DNA from: Gonioctena quinquepunctata
Lineage: Eukaryota; Arthropoda; Insecta; Coleoptera; Chrysomelidae
DNA length: 64,000 nucleotides
Assembly (NCBI GenBank): GCA_018342105.1
Contig: JAFIRS010004504.1
Coordinates: 20,789 to 84,788 of the forward strand
Direction: 5' to 3'
Shown piece after piece: positions 54,673 through 64,000 of the stretch; positions within the stretch are counted from its first letter, which is position 1, and every line of letters begins with the position of its first letter. Under the pieces are notes generated by a model. It made no database searches and was not told the DNA's origin. It saw nothing but the letters and a program-made list of their open reading frames with translations. The translations under genes were made by a program, and so were the position numbers.

Positions 54673-57600
54673 ATGTACCGAACAGACAAGCAATTCATGA
54701 AGAACCCAGCAACTGCCGGGTCCCGGATATACGTCGGTTCCCTAGCCAAAACAGTAATCGCTAATGACCTGGAGGAAAAATTCAAACAACACGGAACCAT
54801 TGTAGGTCTATCTCTGAACAGTGGCTTCGCCTTCATACAGTATGAGAATGAATACGACGCACAAGAAGCAATCAATAAAGAACACAACTCAATGATTTAT
54901 GGAAGAAGAATCGTGGTTAAACAAGCCATGGATAAGTCAAAACCGGGAATGAACCAGAGCATCGGTCAGCAGAGACCTCCTCCTCCAAGAGGTGGGCCTC
55001 CTGGTCCACAGCATAGACCAGGTCCGAATCCTGAAGTCTCCCCAAAACCTAACGCTCCCCCACAACAAAGTCCCCGCCAACAAAGTCCCCACCAACAAGG
55101 GCCACCCGGATCTGATCCCAAGATCACACCGGATTCAAAATTCAAGTCGGACAATGAACCGGAATTTGCAGAAGATGCTATGGAAGACGACAGGCCGAAT
55201 ATTCGTCCACCGGGGCCACCTCAACATAACAATGATAATAGAGGGCGAAAAGGTATGGATAAGGGGGGAAGAGGAGGAATACGAGGGAGGTCCAATGAAC
55301 AAGAAAGGTATGAAGGGAGATTTGAGCCCCCACCGAAGATGGGTTTCAGAGACAGAGATCCATTCTATGGACGGGACAATCGTGATTATCCACCTCCACA
55401 CAGAGAACCTTATATGCCGCCACCGGTAATTGAGCCTCCACCACCAGTTGTAGAGAAAAATGATTGCGAGATTATTGTTGTATCTAAAGCTCTTACGTAA
55501 GTTGACAAAAAATACTCGCATTCGGGAAAGTTCGGTGTGTTCGAAAATGTTGATTGTAGTTTTGAATTTTTTTACTAGAAATTATAAATTAATCTTTAAC
55601 GTCAACCATCCCATCATAAATTATGAAACAATTTTTTTAACCAAATAAATATAATTTTCAAATAAATGATACCATGAACTATAAAAAAAAAATATCAATA
55701 ACTAGCTGATACCTGTGACTTTGATCTAATAGAAGTTTGTTTTCCCCATGTTTTTCTTTGTGTTGTTCCATCCAGCTTATGCCTGTGACTTTTCCCGTTA
55801 TCCCATTAACCTATTTTCCATTAACCTGTTTCTCGTTAACCCGTTTCCCATTATCCTGTTATGCATGTTATAGCAAAATGGATAGCGCGAAAATATTATT
55901 GTGTTCAAATATCTGTGTATACTGATTTTCATGGCGATGGTTGAACTGTATAGAAGTTGATACGCTGTAGCGCCATCTAGTGGCGAGTCAAAGTAAAATG
56001 GATAGCATATGAAAAAATACTGTTTTTCCTGAAAACTTTTATAGGACCGAAACGAACAAAACAAAAAAAGAATTATAGTTATAGTAGTAGTAGTAGTAAT
56101 TTTATTTAGCCTTTCGCTATACATTCCAACAATACATATATAATATGTCACTACAAAATTATAATATTACGTTAATATGTTCACTTCTGATAAAATCCTT
56201 GACATGATTCTTAAACATATTCAGTGGACTCATCTTCAGTTCGTTTCCTAGTTTATTATATTCCACCACACCTTTGTAGAATACTGAACGCTGCGTCTGT
56301 GTTTTCTTTGCTTGCTTCACAACAATATTATCTTTACCTCTAGTATCATAGTCATGAACAGTTTTGAATTTTACTAATATATTTTTTAAATATTGAGGAT
56401 ATGTGTTTATGTTGATCTTGTGGATGAATACCATAACATTGTACTTTATGAATGATTTGACATCCAGCCAGTTCAGGGTGTGTAACATAGATTGAACCGA
56501 AGTTCTATAATCACACCGTAATATAACTCTAATGGCTCTATTTTGCATTTTCTGCAATCTCTCTATTTCACTCTGACTTGCCATGTATACAATTGTGGGG
56601 CAATAATTGAAATGAGGTAGAATAATTGTGTTATAAATCAACTTCCTAGAATACAATATCAAATATTTACTCACCCTATGCAAAACACCAATTTTTTTAG
56701 CTATTTTACCACAAGTATAATCTATGTGTTTATCGAACTTCAGTTTACAATCAACTATTACCCCCAGATATTTAATTTCATCCACAAGTTCAATTTCTTC
56801 ATTATAAATTTCAAAATTTAAATTGTTTTCTTCGAATTGTGTGCGGACATTGCCGTTTGCTATCAGCATTGCTTTCGTTTTTTTGACATTCAATTTCAAT
56901 TCATTTACCTCTAACCAATCCTTCAAATTCTCTAAATCCTCATTCATATTATTTACAAGAGTGTCCAGTTGTTTTCCTTCCTTGGATTATGTCCAAAAGG
57001 GCAATTCGTCTCGTCGGTGATGCCTAACACAAACTTCGCTCACTTGTCTGGAACACCTAGAAAAGTTGGTGATTTGTCTCTATTTTATAGATATTTTCAT
57101 GGGCGATGCTCTTCTGAAATATCAACAATCGTTCCTGCTTTGGCAGTCTCTTGAGACTAACCCGTCAAGTTCAGTCATCACACCCTTCGTGGTCACTTTG
57201 GAGACCTGCAGAACATCACTTTCCAAAGACTCGTTCATCAAACGAACAGCGAGGCTTTGGAACTCATTGCCTAGGGAGGTGTTCCCCGAGGCATACAACC
57301 TCCAGAAATTTAAGAAGAACACCAACTCCTACCTTCTTTCCCTTGGTTCCCACGATGTTCTCTGAACATTACAGGATATCCCTTTTCGTGGGAACCGGAA
57401 CATAAAAAAAAAATATAAATAATTGTATCATCAGCAAACAAATGATATTTAGAATTTTGAAATATATGCTGAATGTCATTGATTTTAAGTCAAAGATACT
57501 CTGCTAAATAATGATGGGTGCTGAAATGTAAACAAAGTCACACTTACTCAAACTTTCGCCACTTACCTCAAAACATTTCCAACATCCACCGATGCTATTT

Positions 57601-60600
57601 CACGGTAACATATTTTTTACAATTATCCTGCACAGATTCACAACACCCAAATTTTATACGCAATTAAATTATTTACACTTACACTCTAGAACATATGAAA
57701 TTCATGTACAGTAGAAAACCAGTTTTACCCGAACCCAAATAGACATGCTACAAATATTTTCCAGACCAGATTTATTATTTTTAGGAAGCATAAGAAGGTT
57801 GATGGAAGTTTATTTTTTTTAGAGAATATGCAGAGTTCATTGAACAAAAACTGAAGAATATTGGACTTGTAGTTGATCTACTTTTTCCAAATGAAGATGT
57901 GCCTATCGGCAAGGTTTTGGCTAACATCTCTAGTAGAGGGTGCTTGTATGCTATTCTCGTTATGCCTATAAATGAAGAACACAGAAGTTTGACGCTGAAC
58001 ATCCTTCATGGTATTGCTCAAGGTGAGAATAACACTACTTGTGGGACGGATCTCAAGTTGTATGAATGACCATCACATGAATATAAACAATTTGAAAATA
58101 GGATTATTCTGTTTTTTTTGATAAAATATTGTTTCTGCATTTCAGAACACAGGAATATGCCAATAGATGATGCTATGATACTGTTATCAAGAAATTTTGA
58201 ATCGTACATGAAGGGTGATCTTGGACCTTCTGAACAATCAGGTCAGATGACACTGCTCGATCGTCATCCAAATCAAATGCAGGTGGGTGAATTTGAATTT
58301 TGTTTGTGTTTACTAATTTGAAGATGGAAACAATTCTGCAACTTCATTATTTTTCCTTGTTTTCAAAAGGGGAAAAAATCTTTTAGAGCTTATTGAGATA
58401 TATTTTGATGTCATAATTTCACAGTGGGGTAAAATAAATGAAGGTTGATAAAAATTGTCATTTTTTCTTTTTAAGTTTAGGCTACACAAAATGTTGCGCT
58501 GTATTTTTTTATGAGAAAACTGTGGTAGCCATTTATGTTTAATTTATATAGCTTTTAAATCCCAGTGTCGAAAAATTTCTCGGAGATTTAAAAATAATCA
58601 TTTTTTTTATTGAGCTTTTTGAAAAACGTATCTACCAAATTTCATCCAAATCTTATGATGGAAATTGTTTTACATGGAGAACAGTACAAATTTGACCTTC
58701 ATTAATTGCATACTTCTCTCAAAAATATTATTTTAAAAAATAATTGCTAATACACAATATAGCCGAGTAATTTTTACCTTCTTATCATTAGACTGAAGAT
58801 AAACAGTTTTAAATGGCAGCATTTTTTTTTAATGAGCAATTATATTGATGATAGAGTTTTTATTGGTATTTTTGAGAAAAGTACTACAATCTGAATATAT
58901 ACAGATCTCCATGTTGGATTTTTTTTATATCTAAAATTTTGAGGTATTTTTACAAGCTTTTATTTAGTTTCACAAATCTTGCAAGTTAAATTTGACCCAC
59001 TTCTAGTGTCAGATTAACTTGAAATTTGGCAGGTGTTCATAGTTCCCGTGACAATGCATTTTGGAATTTTTGTTGGAGAAAAAAACAAAATGGCGGCTTC
59101 AAGGTGGCCAACGATATCTGTTTTTATGGTCCGATTCTATTCAAAATTGGTATGTGGGGGTTTTCGGGGTCGGAGATTATGAATTTTTATTCAAAATTCA
59201 AAATGGCGGCTCCAAGAAGGCGGACTAGTTTTGTAATTATGGTCCGATTCGATTCAAAATTGGTATGTAAGGATTTTTGGGGTCGAAGATTATGAATTTT
59301 TTTATCAAAATTCATGAAATTAAAATGGCGGCTCCAAGATGGCGGACGAGTTTTACCGTTTATTCAAAATTGGTATGTCGGGGTTTGAGATTATGAATTT
59401 AGTCTAGATTATTGATTTTTTGTCAGAATTCATAAATTGAAGAGGGCAGCTCCAGGATGGCGGGCAAGTTAATCTTTAGATGGTCTCCTCATTGAAGAAC
59501 TAGATACCTCAGAACTTACAGGAAAAAGGCCTCATAATAAGGATGGTTTAATAAAAATGCATAGGATAGATCCATATCAGAGACATTTTTTTTTCATGCC
59601 TACAGATGCTACAGAAATTAAGCAAATCTTTAAAGAAATTAAAAATACAAACTCTTCCGGTTGGGATGACATGACCATAAAGATATTCTCCAATTTACCA
59701 AATTCCGCTCTCACTGCCCTGGCGGAAGCTATAAATGCAAGCTTTACATTGGGAATTTTTCCTGCATGTTTGAAAACAGCTATTGTTATTCCCTTACACA
59801 AAGGTGTTGACACCAGCAATCCTGCTAACTTCAGGCCTATTTCTATGCTACCTACCCTCGCGAAAATCATAGAAAAACTTGTTAATAAAAGAATTATGTT
59901 GTTTCTAAATAGAAATAATATTATTAGTTCCAGTCAGTTTGGATTTCAAAGCTCAAAAAGTACGGGAGATGCTATGTTCCATCTGTTAGAAGAGGTATAT
60001 CTACGTCTTAATAATCGAGAAATCGCAGAAGCGTTTTTTTGTGATCTTTCGAAAGCGTTTGATTGTGTGGATCACAAAATCCTGCTGCAAAAGCTAGAAG
60101 TATATGGCTTTAGATACGTATCGTTGAGATGGTTCAGATCATACCTATCAGAACGCACTCAAAAAGTCACACTCCATGGCAACATATCACAATCCCAGAC
60201 AGTAACTCGTGGAGTTCCACAAGGGTCGGTTCTCGGCCCAATTCTCTTCTTGCTATATATCAACGATTTAGCTTGCATTGATATATCTGCAAATATAACT
60301 CAATTTGCAGATGACACTACATTATTTTGGCACAGCAATAATGAGATGCAACTGCAGCAAAGGATTAGCCAAGATATAAAAAAAATAAAAGAATGGTGTG
60401 ATGCTAACCTAACCTAACCTAACCTTTTATCATTCAACATCGCGAAGACTAGCATTATCACACTCAAGTGCTCCTCGCTGGAAATTTACCTAGGTTCTCA
60501 ACTAATTGAAAACAAGGAGTCTGCAAAATTTTTAGGATTGCAAATAGACAAAAACTTGGTTTTTGCCAATCATATAACTAATCTTTGTAAGAAAGTTTCT

Positions 60601-61983
60601 TCAGGTTGCTTTGCTGTCAGAGTATCAGCAAATGAATTGGGCACTATGTCGGCCAAAAAGGTGTACTTTGTTCTGATTGATTCCCATTTACGCTATGGTA
60701 TATGTTTTTGGGGAACATCTTGCCAATATTTATTTGATAGGGTATTTGTACTGCAAAAAAGAGGAGTTAGAAATATGTGTAAGGCAGGATTCAGGGACTC
60801 CTGTAGGTCCTTATTAAAAAAACACAATATCCTGACCTTGCCTTGCATTCTTATTTTGGAAATGGTATGCCTAATGCAAAAAAAATACAAAGATGAAATT
60901 TCTACTATATCTCGACGTCATACTAGAAATACGTTCAATATAAGTTTAGCAATTCCAATTTCTTCAAAAATTAAGAGATCGTTCATTTACAACGGCAAGA
61001 AAATGTTTAATCACTTGTCAAATGAAATTAAAGGTGCAACATGTTCCACAAAATTTAGAAAATCAGTAAAAAAAAATTTGATATCGAAGGCCTATTATTC
61101 ATTAGACGAATTCTACTCAGATAGGAATATCAGCATAAAATCTTAAATTATTTAAAATTGTGACTATTTATAATATATGTTATATGTTTCTTATGTTAAT
61201 TAACAATTTTTGTGACTACGTATGTTAATAACGTGATTGTGACGCTATATGTATATTTTTTTCCTATTTACATTGTTATTTATATATTTACATATTTACC
61301 TTTAAGTACTCGCTTTGTCAACAAAAAATTATTTTTTCCGACAATAAAGCATATTTTGATTTGATTTAAGGCGTACTTACTAAAAAGCACAAACTAAATT
61401 AATTAATAAAAACAAGCAAATGCGCTAAAAAGTAAAAAAATAATTGCTTTGGATGTGTGACGTAGGTTATTCCGTGAGTTATAGATTCAAAAGCTTGTCG
61501 CTTTTGTATTCGAACTGACAACTTTGCGTGACAAGCTCTTGACTCACGGGAAAAACCTCGGTGACACATTTGAATAAAAGCTTTTTTATTTTATTGATCT
61601 TAGTACACTACAGAATAACATAACATTCCGAAAAATTTCAGATACTCCTTAATCTTCTATCGGAAAACCGCCAGATGTCCAGCGTTCAATACGACAAGTT
61701 GATCAAATATCTCCAAGAGAGGAAAGAACTCCAGATGGAATACGAAGTAGCAGAAGGAATAAAACCTGGGGTGGAAGAATCTGATCCCAAACAGGCGGAA
61801 TTGCAGAGCCGCATCATGAATATTTTGAATAAATCTGAACCTCCTGTGCCCGCATTGGTCACGGCTCCCGAACCGGTGCCCACAAGCGAACCGACGCCCA
61901 TTCTGAAAGACCCGACGGTACAGAAAGCGTTGGACAGTTTGATGTTGGGCGACATGTTTAAGAGCATCGCTACGTCTGTTTAG
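54673..61983 (+). CDS. neos: NCOA5 / Neosin homologue, RRM plus HisRS-like domain protein (500 aa)
   Basis: Exons: 54,673-55,496; 57,823-58,022; 58,146-58,282; 61,642-61,983. All introns are GT-AG and the joined frame is exactly 501 codons. Residues ~18-85 form an RNA-recognition motif (RNP2 IYVGSL, RNP1 GFAFIQY). Residues ~105-250 are a Pro/Gln/Gly-rich linker with an RG stretch (GRKGMDKGGRGGIRGR). From residue ~268 the exon junction crosses EIIVVSK and the HisRS anticodon-binding-like domain typical of NCOA5 follows (VVDLLFPNEDVPIGKV, SSRGCLYAILVMPINEEHRS, EHRNMPIDDAMILLSRNFES). The tail has LLNLLSENRQMSSVQYDKLI and a conserved-looking helical end. The family acts in the nucleus in RNA processing or transcription; vertebrate NCOA5 is a nuclear-receptor cofactor. 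The frame upstream is open to a GTG at 54,640, but the first ATG is 54,673. AATAAA at 62,218 is a plausible poly(A) signal. Confidence 0.93.
55735..55870. repeat. Degenerate CCCGTTATCC-type tandem repeat (intron 1)
   Basis: Relative of 39,420-39,660: the same TTTGTGTTGTTCCATCCAG lead followed by CCCGTTATCCCATTAACC-like units. Confidence 0.6.
56085..57480 (-). mobile_element. LINE E, 5'-truncated, in NCOA5 intron 1, interrupted by LINE F
   Basis: Minus strand. From the right, INDIQHIFQNSKYHLFADDT (FADD) at ~57,470-57,415; then, beyond LINE F, LVNNMNEDLENLKDWLEVNE and a 260-codon frame to a stop at 56,159 (VDEIKYLGVIVDCKLKFDKH, HFNYCPTIVYMASQSEIERL, QKMQNRAIRVILRCDYRTSV, FKNHVKDFIRSEHIN). A TAC/TAG microsatellite tail lies at ~56,085-56,100. 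It is opposite to the gene's strand. Confidence 0.85.
56955..57412 (+). mobile_element. LINE F 3' fragment inserted into LINE E
   Basis: The plus-strand end of another LINE: frames with degraded thumb sequence, then FIKRTARLWNSLPREVFPEA and YNLQKFKKNTNSYL to a stop at 57,363-57,365, the C-terminal block 'RLWNSLP..VF....L..FK'. Ends in an A-rich tail at ~57,403. Confidence 0.8.
58283..58945. other. First part of NCOA5 intron 3, nothing recognised
   Basis: AT-rich intronic DNA between exon 3 and an S repeat. Confidence 0.5.
58949..59470 (+). mobile_element. S repeat, copy 4, in NCOA5 intron 3
   Basis: TTTACAAGCTTTTATTTAGT start, the GTTCATAGTTCCCGTGACAA head, then about three units with AAAATGGCGGCTCCAAGATG and GGTATGTGGGGGTTTTCGGG. 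Cut at 59,470 by LINE D. Confidence 0.85.
59471..61370 (+). mobile_element. LINE D, 5'-truncated, in NCOA5 intron 3
   Basis: The retained part begins in the linker before the RT domain and ends at the 3' UTR (AATAAAGCATATTTTGATTT). It lies between an S repeat and a hairpin H copy, as if inserted into a combined S-H element. The endonuclease is absent. Confidence 0.85.
59485..61146 (+). pseudogene. LINE D reverse transcriptase, one in-frame stop
   Basis: Complete RT: IKQIFKEIKNTNSSGWDDMT, ANFRPISMLPTLAKIIEKLV, ISSSQFGFQSSKSTGDAMFH, AFFCDLSKAFDCVDHKILLQ, RGVPQGSVLGPILFLLYIND, QFADDTTLFWHS (FADD), KFLGLQIDKNLVFANHI, QKRGVRNMCKAGFRDSCRSL. The frame is open from ~59,485 to TAA 61,144-61,146 except for a TAA at 60,415-60,417 inside GCTAACCTAACCTAACCTAA, a CCTAA pentamer run. 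Removing nothing but that 15-bp excess would leave the original phase, so no frameshift exists. The youngest-looking LINE here. Confidence 0.9.
61375..61595. mobile_element. Hairpin element H, copy 3, damaged
   Basis: TACTAAAAAGCACAAACTAA and AATTGCTTTGGATGTGTGAC through GTTATAGATTCAAAAGCTTG match copy 2; the right arm is shortened (GACAAGCTCTTGACTCACGG then TTGAATAAAAGC). It ends 47 bp before NCOA5 exon 4. Confidence 0.8.
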
Positions 61984-62217
61984 GGTGCGAGGAACTGTCT
62001 TTTGTTCATAGGTGTCTTCGGTTAAGAATTCAATATTTGTGTAGTAGTTTGACTTTTTCACGAGTTTTTCTGGAAGATGGAAAACGTAGTTCTTAGGGAT
62101 TTAATGTTGCATCAATATTTACTTTCAAATTAAATGATATGCAGTGTAACTTCAAATTAATGATTCAATTTGAAGAACATTTCTATTCTTTAAATATTTG
62201 GCAGTTGCAATTTTTCT

Positions 62218-62223
62218 AATAAA
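62218..62223 (+). terminator. Candidate poly(A) signal of NCOA5/Neosin
   Basis: AATAAA 235 bp after the stop codon. Confidence 0.5.
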
Positions 62224-62229
62224 ATCAAT

Positions 62230-63390
62230 GGAACATTAGCAGTGTCTATAGGTATAAAAAAAAATACAATGTAGGTATTTTATTTTTCACGTACCCTAAA
62301 TACCTAATTTTTATTATGGAGTTGAAGTTGATTGTTAACTTTTTCTGGGATTTTCCACTTGACATTAGAGAAGTTCCACCGAATTATATACTATTTACAG
62401 GGTGTGATTTTTATACGAATTTACGTAAGGAGATCTCTGAAACGGTCAGTGATACCAAGGTTAAATTAGGGCAAAGATGTGGAATTACTTGCTGAATGAA
62501 ACAATGAAAAAAAAAATTACAATATATTTTTCCGTTTTCAATTTTTTTTAGCCGGTCATTGGGGATAAGGAAAGCCCTTTCTCATTTCCACTTTCAAAGA
62601 CATACAAGATGGAGCATTCTGTTTCAGATGCAATGTTTTATCTTCATTGACGCAACTTTATACCAACTTAACCTTCTCCGTATCTCAAACCATTTCCCTG
62701 ATCCCCCTACATACACTCAAATCAGAATCACTTGGTAAAAGCTTGAAAAATTATAGACAGAGATACCAAAAAATGCAAAACTTGAGGTAGATTATGGACT
62801 TTCTATTTCTCCTTATCAAAAAATAAAATATAAAATGCATTCCATTTTTTTTTTAATTTTTATTGAGTCTCATCGATATTCACCTCTCGGAAAGGCCCTG
62901 TATCTATTATAAAATCAAAGATACAAAAAAAACTGAAAGGGGTTGTATTTTTTATGCTTGTATATAATTTTTCAATGCTCTAGTTGAAATATTTCCCAGG
63001 AAGTTTGTTTAATTTGCTGCTTGTAAACTTGTGAGTGTGTGTGAGACTATTTTCATTTGTCCACCATTTTGGGAGATCACTAAAATTGCAGATAGTGATT
63101 TAGGTTCCACAAATTGCATTTTTATCGAATAAAACATGAATTGTAATGATGTGTCTTGTTTCTTTTCTTTCTAAACCTCTCCCCTTTTTTAATGTTATCT
63201 ACAGAGTTGAGACAATTAATGAAAAACATGTACTATACTGTACTGCTCAATGCCTCTTCAATTTTCTGCTCCCCTGTTTCTAGCAGGAATAAATTTCGCC
63301 AGTACATGTTGATTTTACATTCATCTATTTAAATAAAGTGGAAACTCCAAACATGAAACTAACAGGATACCAGAAATCAAAAGAGATTTT
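62230..63390. other. 3' flank, nothing recognised
   Basis: AT-rich DNA; TTTACAGGGTGTGATTTTTA at 62,394 resembles the ACAGGGTG transposon terminus noted elsewhere, without a partner. Confidence 0.45.
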
Positions 63391-63396
63391 TTGGCC

Positions 63397-64000
63397 AAAC
63401 TATAATTTTTGGTACATCAAAATCGATAAATAAAACAATGTTTTAGTCCACATACCTCCTCGCCTTTCTGCTCTCCTAATACAAATTTGCCCAAACTATA
63501 ATTTTTGGTACATCAAAATCGAGAAATAAAACAATATTTTAGTCCACATACCTCCTCGCCTTTCTGCTCTCCTGATACAAATTTGCCCAAACTATAATTT
63601 TTGGTACATCAAAATCGAGAAATAAAACAATGTTTTAGTCCACATACCTCCTCGCTTTTCTGCTCTCCTGATACAAATTTGCCCAAACTATAATTTTTGG
63701 TACATCAAAATCGAGAAATAAAACAATATTTTAGTCCACATACCTCCTCGCCTTTCTGCTCTCCTGATACAAATTTGCCCAAACTATAATTTTTGGTACA
63801 TCAAAATCGATAAATGAAACAATATTTTCGTCCACATACCTCCTCGCTTTCTGCTCCCTTATACAAATTTGCCCAAACTATAGTTTTTGGTACATCAAAT
63901 TCGATAAATAAAACAATGTTTTAGTCCACATACCTCCTCGCCTTTCTGCTCTCCTAATACAAATTTGCCCAAACTATAATTTTTGGAACATCAAAATCGA
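63397..64000. repeat. 96-bp tandem repeat, more than six units, continuing past the window
   Basis: Each unit has CCCAAACTATAATTTTTGGT, ACATCAAAATCGA, AATAAAACAAT(A/G)TTTTAGTCC and ACATACCTCCTCGCCTTTCT. Units are ~96 bp and over 95% alike by eye. Confidence 0.95.

Noticed and set aside
61657..62061. Minus-strand frame across NCOA5 exon 4
   Set aside because: Antisense shadow of a real exon.

Overview
The window is AT-rich, intron-bearing animal DNA, most likely from an insect and possibly a beetle (order inferred, low confidence). The evidence is short GT-AG introns (about 50-100 bp), insect-type non-LTR, copia, Penelope, Tc1/mariner and piggyBac remnants, a short (CCTAA)n tract matching the insect telomere repeat, and two recognisable animal genes, NCOA5/Neosin and COQ4. 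Most of the window is transposon-derived.

Layout. Positions 1-28 kb are gene-poor. They hold a LINE 3' end, two copies of a short TIR element (2.1 and 10.9 kb), large palindromes at 3.05-4.48 and 18.15-19.85 kb, an about 200-bp satellite (5.1-6.66 kb), a Penelope GIY-YIG fragment (10.1 kb), a complete but frameshifted Tc1/mariner element (15.54-17.47 kb), and a fold-back element whose arms are 20-bp minisatellites around a dead copia element (20.95-22.28 kb). Two GC-richer blocks (1.03-1.48 and 23.1-23.5 kb) are the only candidates for conserved non-coding DNA.

From 28.39 to 36.29 kb a six-exon plus-strand gene encodes a 415-residue, Gln-rich protein that looks like a conserved host gene but that I cannot name. 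Its first and fourth introns are full of transposon pieces. Intron 1 has a 22-bp perfect inverted repeat near its two ends and a THAP-type exon pair inside.

From 40 to 50 kb lies a nest of transposons: a piggyBac-type MITE, a minus-strand LINE (C) flanked by perfect 82-bp direct repeats, and a minisatellite element (called S here) split by a plus-strand LINE (A) that is itself split by a minus-strand LINE (B). At 50.5-51.3 kb is COQ4 (ubiquinone biosynthesis) on the minus strand, with a stop codon at codon 3 after its only upstream in-frame ATG. From 54.67 to 61.98 kb is the four-exon NCOA5/Neosin gene (500 aa), with LINEs in introns 1 and 3. The window ends in a 96-bp satellite that runs off the edge.

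A recurring repeat family links the regions. It starts ACAAGCTTTTATTTAG, carries tandem units rich in the AAGATGGCGGC motif (the YY1/Pho consensus), and in three places is followed in the same order by a near-perfect hairpin. I see no operon-like or multi-gene system. The most unusual material is this repeat family, the nested insertions and the fold-back elements.
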